From positions 1-64,000 of the forward strand of contig JAQYVW010000006.1 in assembly GCA_030145325.1 (NCBI GenBank): a DNA stretch of 64,000 bases, read 5' to 3'. Position 1 is the first letter of the stretch, and the number at the start of each line of letters is the position of its first letter. A program made the translations under genes and the position numbers. Source of the stretch: Desulfurivibrionaceae bacterium (GTDB lineage Bacteria; Desulfobacterota; Desulfobulbia; Desulfobulbales; UBA5123). Of this stretch, positions 19,383 to 27,776 are shown piece after piece. The notes under the pieces were generated by a model. That model did no database searches. It saw only the letters and a program-made list of their open reading frames with translations, and was not told the origin of the DNA.

Positions 19383-20768
19383 TTATTTTTTTTGAATTTT
19401 GTATTTTTTCATTTTGTATTGCAAAAGGCTCTTGGTGATTCCTAGGCTTTCGGCCGCTCTTGTTTGCACATTCGCAGCTTTTTTAAGGGCGGCGCAAATG
19501 GCTTTCTTTTCAATGGTTTCAAGTAGGTCGGGAAGGCGAGTGTCCGTTGCGACCAGGCGGTCAAAATTAATTTCAGCCCCAGTTTGCAGGTGCTGCTTGG
19601 TTGGGGCGTGGTCAGGCTGGACATCCGCTATCTCGATGCGACCGTTTGCACATAGGATGGCGGCGCGTTCGATGGTGTTTTCCAGTTCGCGAATATTGCC
19701 TTCCCATGGGAGGTTGCCCAGAAAACGTTGGGCTTCCGAGGTGATGCTAAGATCCGGGCGATCCAGTCTTTCGGCGAATTTGCTGACAAAGTGGGCGGTG
19801 AGCAGGGGCAGGTCGTCCAGTCGTTCCCGTAGTGGCGGCAGGTGGATGTTCAGCACATTAAGTCGGTAGTAAAGGTCTTCCCGGAAGTTGCCTTTTTCCA
19901 CTTCTGCTTTGAGGTCTTTGTTGGTGGCGGCCAGGATTCTTAAGTCAACGGTGATTGTTTTGCTGCCTCCCACTCGTTCAAAGGTTTTTTCCTGAATGGC
20001 ACGGAGTAGTTTGGCTTGCAGTGGCGGCGGCATCTCGCCCATTTCGTCAAGGAAGATGGTGCCGGTGTCGGCCAGCTCGAAACGGCCCTTGCGGAGAGCT
20101 ACGGCACCGGTGAAAGCGCCTTTTTCGTGGCCGAATAATTCACTTTCCAGCAGCGCTTCGGGAAGGGCCGCGCAATTGATAGAGATAAACGGCGCGTCTC
20201 GGCGTGGGCTGTTGAAGTGGACGGCGCGGGCGACAAGTTCCTTGCCAGTGCCGGACTCGCCGGTGATCAAGACTGAGGTGGTGGTGGGGCCAACCTTTTC
20301 GATCAGTCGGTAAATTTCCAGCAAGCGTTTGTTGCGGCCAATCATATTGGCAAAGCCGTAGCGGGATTGCACTTCATCGCGCAGGCGAACATTCTCCCGG
20401 AGCAGGGAGTAGTGTTCCACCGCTTTATTGATATTGAGGAGCAGTTCGTCGTTGTTGAATGGTTTGGTCAGGTAGTTGAAGGCTCCGGCCTTCATGGCGG
20501 CCACTGCCGGTTCCACCTCGCCGAAAGCGGTGATCATGATAATCGGTAGATCTGCGTTGTATGCCTTGATTTCCTTAAGGAGGGTCATTCCGTCCATGCC
20601 CGGCATCCGCATGTCGGTGATGACCAGTTCAAGGTCGGTGCTTTTGACGATCTTTAGCCCGTCCTCGCCGCAATTGGCGGTAAAGACCTCAAAGTCTTCA
20701 TCGCGTAACAGTTCGGAGAGGACAATAAGATAGTTCGGTTCGTCGTCGACAACCAGGATCGTATGCAT
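19383..20768 (-). CDS. NtrC-family sigma-54-dependent response regulator
   Basis: A 461-aa transcription activator. Residues 1-120 are a receiver domain with the phospho-acceptor in VITDMRMPG (about Asp52). The central AAA+ domain has Walker A GESGTGKE (near 170), the sigma-54-contacting GAFTGA loop and Walker B GTIFLDEMGEM. The C-terminus is a Fis-type helix-turn-helix (AAESLGITKSLLQYKMKK). No histidine kinase gene is adjacent, so the cognate sensor is elsewhere. It lies 101 bases upstream of the DUF948/YtxH pair on the same strand, which makes that pair a plausible target or partner. Confidence 0.95.
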   Translation of the reverse strand: MHTILVVDDEPNYLIVLSELLRDEDFEVFTANCGEDGLKIVKSTDLELVITDMRMPGMDGMTLLKEIKAYNADLPIIMITAFGEVEPAVAAMKAGAFNYLTKPFNNDELLLNINKAVEHYSLLRENVRLRDEVQSRYGFANMIGRNKRLLEIYRLIEKVGPTTTSVLITGESGTGKELVARAVHFNSPRRDAPFISINCAALPEALLESELFGHEKGAFTGAVALRKGRFELADTGTIFLDEMGEMPPPLQAKLLRAIQEKTFERVGGSKTITVDLRILAATNKDLKAEVEKGNFREDLYYRLNVLNIHLPPLRERLDDLPLLTAHFVSKFAERLDRPDLSITSEAQRFLGNLPWEGNIRELENTIERAAILCANGRIEIADVQPDHAPTKQHLQTGAEINFDRLVATDTRLPDLLETIEKKAICAALKKAANVQTRAAESLGITKSLLQYKMKKYKIQKK

Positions 20769-20899
20769 GGATTTATTCTTATGGGGCTGACGGTAGAAAT
20801 TATGGTTAGTTTGGAACCCACCTTACTCCCATGCCATGATTGCTCTGCATAGGCAAAAAGGTGACAGGTTTGGTCCGATTAGCGAGTAGTTGCCAGGTT

Positions 20900-21313
20900 T
20901 TAGTGGGCAAGTTGGCCGATGATGGCATTGATCCGGTCCAGTTTGGCGGCAGTGGCATCCACCGCTGCCACTAGCTCCGACAAATCCTCAATGGGTTTGA
21001 AAAAGATGTCGGAGGCTCCGTAGCGAAAGGCGTCCAAGGTGTTGCTAATGGTGATGTCGCCGGTGATCATCAGAACTTGAATCATCCCGTTGTAGTTCTT
21101 TATTTTGCGAAGCAGGGTGAGCCCATCCATTTTTGGCATGACGATGTCGCTGATGACGATATGGAACTGCTCATCCTCAATCATCTTATAGGCTTTGAGT
21201 GGGTCGGCAACCGTGGTTGTTTCGTATGCGGTGTTGGCAAAAACTTCGCCCAGTTTGTAGAGGATACTTTTCGAATCGTCAACAATGAGAAGTTTGTAGT
21301 GGCGTGTTTGCAT
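20900..21313 (-). CDS. Single-domain response regulator
   Basis: A 137-aa CheY-like receiver with the acidic pair VDD near residue 12, the phospho-acceptor Asp56 in VISDIVMPKMDG, the switch Thr in LMITGD, and a Lys in FFKPI. There is no output domain, only a short C-terminal helix. It lies 131 bases upstream of the NtrC-type regulator on the same strand and may act in a phosphorelay with it. Target unknown. Confidence 0.9.
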   Translation of the reverse strand: MQTRHYKLLIVDDSKSILYKLGEVFANTAYETTTVADPLKAYKMIEDEQFHIVISDIVMPKMDGLTLLRKIKNYNGMIQVLMITGDITISNTLDAFRYGASDIFFKPIEDLSELVAAVDATAAKLDRINAIIGQLAH

Positions 21314-21447
21314 TGGTAATGTCCATTGTCGTGATGGTTAACTTTGCCCTGTAATCCTACCCTATTTTTATCTCCTCATGGAGAAAAAACTTCAACAAGG
21401 TGGGGCGATCTTCTGCTAATTTCGTTGCTGGTCAAGGGAAAAAAGTA

Positions 21448-22281
21448 TCAGCTTTTATCCTTGATGGCGGCAAGAAGTTCATATGGGATTGGTGGCTCTT
21501 TGGGGGGGCCGCCCAGCTTGATATGTGGTTTGCCGTCCCCGTGGAAATCACTGCCGCCGCTGAACATGAGCTCTAAATCTTGCCCAAGGTGCAGGAGAGT
21601 TTTAAATGTTTTAGGGGTATGGGCTGGATAGTGAAGTTCAAGGCCAGCCAGTCCCATTCCTTTCAGGTCGGCGAGGAGTTGTGGCGCAGCTTGTAGTTTG
21701 CGATCATTTGCTGCCGGGTGGGCTAGAAAAGCCAGGCCGCCGGCATCCTTGATCATGGTGATGGCTGCCGCCGCTTCCATGCGATAGCATTGCACATAGG
21801 CGGCAGTGCCGCGGCGGAGCAAACGGGCAAAGGCCTGATCCATGGTTTTGACGATTTTTTTGGCAATCAGCAAGCGAGCAATATGTGGTCTGCCCACCTG
21901 TCCTGGGGTCGGTGGGATTTCGTTGATGTCGATGGCGAAGCCAAGTTCCCGTAGTTTTGCGAAAATGCTAAGGTTGCGTTGGTGGCGAGCATCTTGTAGC
22001 ACCCGCAATCGTTGTTGTAGTAAGTTGTCTTCTGGGTTGAAGTTGTAGCCCAGGATGTGTAAGGCGTGGTCGTTGTGTCCGGCGCTTACTTCAACCCCAG
22101 GGATAACCTCTAAACCCAGGGTGTGACCGTGGCTCATGGCCTCATCTATGCCGGCGGTGGTGTCGTGGTCGGTTAAGGCGATGGCGCTTAATCCTTCCCG
22201 GTGGGCCAGTTCAACGAGTTTTGCGGGAGAGTTGGTGCCGTCAGAGTACGTTGAGTGAATATGCAGGTCAATACCGTTCAT
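21448..22281 (-). CDS. PHP-domain metal-dependent phosphoesterase
   Basis: About 277 aa of the PHP family (YciV/RnmAMP-related), with the metal-binding motifs DLHIHSTYSDG at the N-terminus, ALTDHDT, EVSAGHNDHALH, and a C-terminal GGSDFHGD. Relatives remove phosphates from 3',5'-bisphosphates or degrade short RNA 5' to 3'; the exact substrate cannot be read here. The start is set at the ATG at 22281 directly before the conserved motif; the reading frame is open up to 22494, but that extension is low-complexity and would overlap the pilT start. Confidence 0.88.
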   Translation of the reverse strand: MNGIDLHIHSTYSDGTNSPAKLVELAHREGLSAIALTDHDTTAGIDEAMSHGHTLGLEVIPGVEVSAGHNDHALHILGYNFNPEDNLLQQRLRVLQDARHQRNLSIFAKLRELGFAIDINEIPPTPGQVGRPHIARLLIAKKIVKTMDQAFARLLRRGTAAYVQCYRMEAAAAITMIKDAGGLAFLAHPAANDRKLQAAPQLLADLKGMGLAGLELHYPAHTPKTFKTLLHLGQDLELMFSGGSDFHGDGKPHIKLGGPPKEPPIPYELLAAIKDKS

Positions 22282-22487
22282 GGCGGTCAATGTAGCTTGT
22301 TCCGGGCCGGAGGGCAAGGGGAGTGACGGCGGTGACGGGCCATGGCGGTTATTTATTTTCGGGTTTTGTTTTTTCGGTATAATTCTATATGATAGAAGAG
22401 CTAGTGGTAATGCGGTTAGGAGAGGTGTCCGTGTCTTGATGATTTTGGCGCGGTTTTTTAGTGGATCATAATGGCTGGAGGTAACGA

Positions 22488-23570
22488 ATGGCACAAATAG
22501 ATGCCTTTTTTAAATTGATGAATGAGCAGGGCGCTTCCGATTTGCATATGGTCTCCGGTCAGCAACCAATATTGCGAATCCGGGGTGAGATGGAGCGGGT
22601 GAAGTATAAAACTCTGGAAAGTGATGACCTGAAGGCGATGCTCTACGAGATTGTCGCCGAGGATAAGGTCAAACTGTTCGAGGAGACCGGGGATGTTGAT
22701 TTTGGTTACGAGATCCCTGGCCTGGCCCGATATCGTGGCAACCTTTTTATGCAGAAATATGGCATTGCCGCTGTCTTTCGTGAGATTCCCAGTGATATTC
22801 TTTCCTGTGAGCAGTTGGGTCTGCCCAAGGTGATCAGAAAGCTTGCCAGTCTGCCTAAAGGGATGGTGCTGGTCACCGGTCCCACCGGTAGTGGTAAGTC
22901 AACCACCCTGGCGGCCATTGTCGATGAGGTTAATAAGACTCGTAAGGATCATATCCTCACCATTGAGGATCCCATCGAGTTTGTTCATAAGAGTCAGAGT
23001 TGTATCGTCAACCATCGTGAGGTGGGAACCCATACCGAGAGCTTTGCTTCTGCCCTGCGTGGTGCCTTGCGTGAGGATCCCGATATCATTCTGGTGGGCG
23101 AAATGCGAGACCTTGAGACCATTGCCCTGGCCATGGAAGCAGCCATGACTGGTCATCTTGTTTTCGGCACCTTGCATACCTTGAATGCCATGAAAACCGT
23201 GGATCGGATTATCGAAATTTTTCCGGCTAATCAGCAGGCCCAGGTTCGCTCTACCCTGGCCGATTCTCTGAAGGCGGTTGTTTCTCAGAATCTCTTTAAG
23301 CGGGTTGATGTTAAGGGGCGTTGCGCGGCCCTGGAGATCCTTATCGCTACCCCGGCGGTGCGAAACCTGATTCGGGAAGGTAAAACCTACCAGATTGCCT
23401 CTTCCATGCAGACCGGTAAGAAGTACGGGATGCAGACCTTGGATGATGCGATCTTGGAGGTGTTGGAAAAGGGGTGGATTTCGCCGGATGATGCCTATAT
23501 TAACTGTATTGAGAAGGCGAAATTCGTTTCCTATCTTAAGACTCCTCCCACCGATTTTACCGACATTTGA
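22488..23570 (+). CDS. pilT: Type IV pilus retraction ATPase (PilT)
   Basis: A 360-aa hexameric secretion ATPase powering pilus retraction at the inner membrane. It has Walker A GPTGSGKS near residue 130, the Asp box (ILTIEDPIEF), Walker B (ILVGEMRD), the His box (HLVFGTLHT) and the PilT-specific AVRNLIREGK motif near residue 288. An AGGTAACG context precedes the ATG. It is convergent with comEC, with the two stop codons directly abutting. Pilus retraction and ComEC together suggest a DNA uptake route; no other pilus genes are in this window. Confidence 0.93.
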   Translation: MAQIDAFFKLMNEQGASDLHMVSGQQPILRIRGEMERVKYKTLESDDLKAMLYEIVAEDKVKLFEETGDVDFGYEIPGLARYRGNLFMQKYGIAAVFREIPSDILSCEQLGLPKVIRKLASLPKGMVLVTGPTGSGKSTTLAAIVDEVNKTRKDHILTIEDPIEFVHKSQSCIVNHREVGTHTESFASALRGALREDPDIILVGEMRDLETIALAMEAAMTGHLVFGTLHTLNAMKTVDRIIEIFPANQQAQVRSTLADSLKAVVSQNLFKRVDVKGRCAALEILIATPAVRNLIREGKTYQIASSMQTGKKYGMQTLDDAILEVLEKGWISPDDAYINCIEKAKFVSYLKTPPTDFTDI

Positions 23571-26096
23571 TTATTGCTTAGATGGTTTGCTGGTGTTTGT
23601 GGTCAGTTTAATGCCGTCAGTTATAAAGGTAACGGTGCCGTTCTTGGCGGTATCCAATACTGTGGCGCCGGTGCGTTGCCATTTCTGTACCGCGCTCTCC
23701 TCGGCCATGCCGCCGGGACGTAAGGTTCCGGCGGAGACCACGATATAATCAGGGGTGACAGCCTTCATCAGGCTGTCACTCAATGAACCGCTGCTGCCAT
23801 GATGGGGCGCCAGTAGTATATCCGAATCAATCCCGTCCGCCCCTTGCACCATCTTCCTCTCTGTTTCTGCATCAATGTCCCCTGGGAAAAGAAATGATCG
23901 TTGCTGGTAAGTAAGGCGCAGGACCAAGCTGTGGCGGTTAGTTTCGGCTCCAGACTCGTTTGTGTTTGGCGGCCCAAGATGGGATGCGGGTAGTGGCGAA
24001 GATTTGAGGTTGTAAAGTCTGGTTTGCTGGTCGGTGTAGAGGGTTTGCTGTGGGGATGGGGTTTTGACCGCAACCCCGAGATCTCGTGCTTCGTGTAACA
24101 GCCTTTGGTAGTCCGGGGCCGATGATGGCAAACCATTGATCCACAAGGTGGTTGGTTTGAAGTTGCGGAGAATAAAAGGTAAGCCGTTATAGTGATCGGC
24201 ATGGGGATGGCTGATCACCACTGCTTCCAGTCGGCTCAGGTAGCGACTCCATAGGAATGGGGCGATGATTCGTTCTCCGACATCGAACTGTTTGCCGCTG
24301 TAACTGCCGCCGTCGATGAGGATAGCGCGGTGGTGAGGAAGTTCCAGCACGGTGGCGCTGCCCTGTCCCACATCAAGGATATCCACGCGCAAGGTGGTAT
24401 TTTTGGCTGCGAGAGCTGAATTCCAGACAAAGGTGCCCATCAGGGTGAGGAGGGTGGTTACGGTGAGCGGTTTTGCCAGGCTGAAGCGGTGCCGTTGGCT
24501 GAAGGCGAGCAAGGTGAGATAGTAGAGAGATATCTGGGTTGGTGTTAGGGCTGGGAGTCGAAAGGAGGCAAAGGGCAGGGCGGCAAGGGAGTTGCTCAGG
24601 AAGAGGGCGCTGTGCAACCCTAAGCTGCCCAGGTGGAAAAGTTTGCTTGCCAGCCACGGGGAAAGGGGGAGGAGCAGGCAGGCAAAGAGACCGGTGGTGA
24701 GAGCCCAGACGCAGAGAAAGGGCTCAATGAGCAGAGTGGAGATTGGGCTCAAGGTGGAAAAGCGATTGAAGTGCAGGAGAAGTAGGGGGGTAACGCCAAC
24801 GGTGGCAGCTGTTGAAACCGCGAGGCTGGCCAGAAGCCAGTTGCGAAGTTTGTGAATGGTGGATTGTTTATGGTTGGGCTGGGGAGTGAGGATGTTTCTG
24901 AGCTGCGGATAAAGAATGGTGATGGCAAGAACAGCGGTGAAGGATAGTTGAAATGAGGCGGTATGGATAAGAATTGGTTTCCAGGTCAAGAGTAGGAGCG
25001 CGGCAATGGCGATATTGATGGGGATGGACCACTGGCGGTCAAAGAGGATGGCCATCAGAAAGACGGTGGTCATTACCAGAGCTCGAACCGCCGGGGTTTG
25101 AAAGCCAGCCAGGAGTGCATAGGAAAAAAGTGGCAGGATGGCGAGGAGGGCGGCGATTTTCCAGATCGGCAGGTAGAGTGGCAGGCGAGGGGGAATCTTG
25201 AGCAGCCAGGCGGCGAGGAAGGTGCTCAGGAAAGCGATAATTCCCATGTGGGTGCCGGAGATGGCCAGGAGATGGATGCAGCCACTGGCGGTGAAGTTTT
25301 CGATGATTACCGGGTTTACCGCCGAGCGGTCACCAAGGAGGAGCGCCCGGTAGAGAGAGCTGGTGGGTTCCTCCAGGGTTTGTTCCAGAAAGGAGCTGAC
25401 CCGGTATCGTAGTCGATTCGGGAGGTAGCGGAGCTGTGAGAAGGGGGTGGCGGGTTGTGGTTGATATAATTTATGCACCAGGGCGGGCGAGCTTATCCAG
25501 CCGGTGATCCAGATATCCTTTTCGGCCAGGTATTTACGGTAGTCAAATCCTCCCGGGGTTAGAACGTCACGCGGGCGTTTGAGGATCGATCTGGCCACAA
25601 GGCGGTCACCCGGTTCGATATTATTTTGCAATGGATCGGCCATGGTCAGCAGAATGGTGCCATGGGTTGGGATAATGGTGCCGTTGGGGAAGATCAGTTG
25701 TTCGGCGGCGATCTTGAATCGGCAGCGGTCAGCGGCAAGGGAAGGCATTTCAGTAAGAAGTCCGGCCACGCTAACCTCGCTACGGGTTTTAATTTGATTA
25801 TACATATGAGTGGGCGAGGTCGGCGGTTGTGAAGATGGGGTGGCGCGGATGATGCCGAGGATGAAGAACAGGGGGATGAGAAGGGTAAAGGCCAAGAGTT
25901 GTTTTTGATTCCGGAAACTAGACAAGATAGCGATGGCGGTGATGATGATGGTGAGCCATAAAAACGGTGGTGGTAATGCGGTGGCAAGGCTGGCAGAGAA
26001 GAAGGTGCCAGTGGCGAAAGCGATCACCGCCGGGACAAGGTTTGCCAGTATTGATGGGGGCGGATTTTCTCTGGCTGCAACAGGTTGGCAGGCCAT
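23571..26096 (-). CDS. comEC: ComEC/Rec2 DNA internalisation channel
   Basis: An 841-aa polytopic inner-membrane protein. N-terminal hydrophobic segments and a DUF4131-like part are followed by the competence domain (signature LLAISGTHMGI near residue 265), many membrane helices, and a C-terminal metallo-beta-lactamase-like domain (DVGQGSATVLELP, then HPHADHYNG near residue 635). ComEC carries single-stranded DNA into the cytoplasm, and the terminal domain is thought to degrade one strand. The ATG at 26096 lacks a Shine-Dalgarno and lies 8 bases beyond the rpoD terminator T-tract, so expression may depend on read-through or on a different start. Its stop abuts that of pilT. Confidence 0.93.
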   Translation of the reverse strand: MACQPVAARENPPPSILANLVPAVIAFATGTFFSASLATALPPPFLWLTIIITAIAILSSFRNQKQLLAFTLLIPLFFILGIIRATPSSQPPTSPTHMYNQIKTRSEVSVAGLLTEMPSLAADRCRFKIAAEQLIFPNGTIIPTHGTILLTMADPLQNNIEPGDRLVARSILKRPRDVLTPGGFDYRKYLAEKDIWITGWISSPALVHKLYQPQPATPFSQLRYLPNRLRYRVSSFLEQTLEEPTSSLYRALLLGDRSAVNPVIIENFTASGCIHLLAISGTHMGIIAFLSTFLAAWLLKIPPRLPLYLPIWKIAALLAILPLFSYALLAGFQTPAVRALVMTTVFLMAILFDRQWSIPINIAIAALLLLTWKPILIHTASFQLSFTAVLAITILYPQLRNILTPQPNHKQSTIHKLRNWLLASLAVSTAATVGVTPLLLLHFNRFSTLSPISTLLIEPFLCVWALTTGLFACLLLPLSPWLASKLFHLGSLGLHSALFLSNSLAALPFASFRLPALTPTQISLYYLTLLAFSQRHRFSLAKPLTVTTLLTLMGTFVWNSALAAKNTTLRVDILDVGQGSATVLELPHHRAILIDGGSYSGKQFDVGERIIAPFLWSRYLSRLEAVVISHPHADHYNGLPFILRNFKPTTLWINGLPSSAPDYQRLLHEARDLGVAVKTPSPQQTLYTDQQTRLYNLKSSPLPASHLGPPNTNESGAETNRHSLVLRLTYQQRSFLFPGDIDAETERKMVQGADGIDSDILLAPHHGSSGSLSDSLMKAVTPDYIVVSAGTLRPGGMAEESAVQKWQRTGATVLDTAKNGTVTFITDGIKLTTNTSKPSKQ

Positions 26097-26103
26097 GGCG
26101 TTT

Positions 26104-26131
26104 AAAAAAGCCCCGCCATGGTGGGCGGGGC
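26104..26131 (-). terminator. Terminator of the sigma factor gene
   Basis: An 8-bp all-GC stem (26110-26117 with 26124-26131, 6-base loop) is followed on the minus strand by six T residues (A run at 26104-26109). It ends transcription from the sigma factor gene just before the comEC start. Confidence 0.9.
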
Positions 26132-26157
26132 GATGGATAGTATTGGCGACAAGATGT

Positions 26158-27468
26158 TTAGTCGAGGAAGTGTTTCAATTTTTCCCGGCGGCTGGAATGG
26201 CGGAGACGGTTAAGGGCCTTCTTTTCGATTTGGCGAATCCGTTCGCGGGAAACATTGAATCGTTTGCCTATCTCTTCCAGGGTGTATTCGGCGTCTTCGC
26301 CGATCCCGAAGCGTAAGCGGATGATTTTTTCCTCGCGAGGGCTTAACGTCTCAAGGATGCCCTTGACCCGGTCGCTCAGTTCGTTATTTTTTACCGCTTC
26401 GTAAGGAGAAATAGATTCCTGATTTTCAAGGAAATCTCCCAAGGTGCTGTCGTCATCGCCAACCGGGGTCTCAAGGGAGATTGGTTCACGAGAAGCCTCC
26501 AGGATGGCAAGGATCTTGTCCATGGGCAGGCCGGTTTTATCGGAGATCTCAATGGGCGTCGGTTCGCGCCCAAGTTCCTTGAGCAACGAATAAAAGGCCT
26601 TGAAAAACTGGCTGCGCAGTTCCAGGAAGTGAACTGGTAGGCGAATGGTTCGGGTCTTGTCCAAAATGGCACGGGTGATGGCCTGACGGATCCACCAGCT
26701 GGCATAGGTGCTAAATTTGTTGCCCTTGGTGTAGTCAAACCGAAAAACCGCCCGCATCAGGCCTAGGTTGCCTTCCTGGATCAGGTCGGCCAAGGTCAGT
26801 CCTTGGTGCATGTAACGTTTGGCAATACTGACCACCAAGCGCAGGTTCGCCTTGATCATGGAGTCTTTGGCGGCTTCAATGGAAATGGTGTAGATGCTAA
26901 TCTTATGATGCATCTCAACGAGCTTGGCCTGGTCGGGATGTTTCTGGCTGGCGTCACGAACCTGCCGACGCATATAGTTGAGGTGTTGTTTTTTAGGCTT
27001 GAGGGTGGGGTCGCGCCGCTCCCATAAGGCAATTCTTTCCACCAGGTCGGCAAGCTCTTGCACGTCGGTAGGGTTTGTGCGAATGGCGAGGATGATTGCT
27101 TCAAACCCCTGGCGGATGGTTTTGCTGTATTTTTCTTCCTCTTCAGGGGTGAGAAGGTCGAAGCGACCCATCTCACGCAGGTAGGTGGTGGTGGTTTCCT
27201 CAACATCCGGGCTTTCGTTGGCTACTTTCTTGCCGTTGTTAGCTTTTTTGGATGTTCCCTCGTCCTTGTTTTGCGAATCATCGTCATCGGAGCTGCTTTT
27301 TGTTTTGGTAACAACCTCAATGTCGTTTTCCGACAGAAAATCAAAAATTGCTTCGATGGTCTCTGGATTCTTGACTTCTTCGGGGATCAGATCGTTAAGG
27401 GTAGCAAAGCTAATGCTGCCGGAATCTGCACTTATCTCGAGGATTCTGGCGTTTATTTTTTTGGGCAC
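26158..27468 (-). CDS. RpoD-family sigma-70 factor
   Basis: A 436-aa primary-type sigma factor. A short acidic, lysine-rich N-terminal part (residues about 55-85) replaces the long region 1.1/non-conserved region of E. coli RpoD. Region 1.2 (TYLREMG) follows, then regions 2.1-2.4 (ADLIQEGNLGLMRAV, KFSTYASWWIRQAITRAI) and region 4 (LTLEEIGKRFNVSRERIRQIE-like). The start is GTG at 27468 with GAGGA upstream. Regions 3.0-3.2 are unusual: after RLPVHF the sequence reads LELRSQFFKAFYSLLKELG. That and the modest length leave open whether this is the housekeeping sigma or a close RpoS-like paralogue, so I give no gene symbol. Confidence 0.88.
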   Translation of the reverse strand: MPKKINARILEISADSGSISFATLNDLIPEEVKNPETIEAIFDFLSENDIEVVTKTKSSSDDDDSQNKDEGTSKKANNGKKVANESPDVEETTTTYLREMGRFDLLTPEEEEKYSKTIRQGFEAIILAIRTNPTDVQELADLVERIALWERRDPTLKPKKQHLNYMRRQVRDASQKHPDQAKLVEMHHKISIYTISIEAAKDSMIKANLRLVVSIAKRYMHQGLTLADLIQEGNLGLMRAVFRFDYTKGNKFSTYASWWIRQAITRAILDKTRTIRLPVHFLELRSQFFKAFYSLLKELGREPTPIEISDKTGLPMDKILAILEASREPISLETPVGDDDSTLGDFLENQESISPYEAVKNNELSDRVKGILETLSPREEKIIRLRFGIGEDAEYTLEEIGKRFNVSRERIRQIEKKALNRLRHSSRREKLKHFLD

Positions 27469-27776
27469 GTATGTATTCCTCTTTTCTGAAAAGGAGTAAG
27501 GATAAGTGTTATTTTATAGAATTTGAATCGTGGAACATATAAAATCTTATCGCTTGATGCAAGAGAAAAAGAGTAAAGTTTTTGGTTTTTGTGCTAATCT
27601 TTCATGAAATTAGATTGTTATCTTACTCATTGGAGTTTGGCCTATTTTTGAATGGGTTCCGTACCCTTTTACATCTTAAGGGAGACCGGTAGCCGAAAGC
27701 AAGGTGTTTGGTTAATTGTCTGTGGTCATGGCGAGGCCGGTCAGGCTTGTCTTAAAACTGTTTTTAGGGGAAAATT
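27469..27776. other. Divergent promoter region between the sigma factor gene and malQ
   Basis: 308 bases with no gene. The sigma factor Shine-Dalgarno (GAGGA on the minus strand) is near 27476-27482 and the malQ ribosome site (AGGGG) near 27767-27771. The AT-rich middle must hold both promoters; I see no hairpin or operator that I would name. Confidence 0.5.

Noticed and set aside
22282-22494. 71-residue N-terminal extension of the PHP protein
   Set aside because: Low-complexity sequence overlapping the pilT start; the conserved fold begins at the ATG at 22281.
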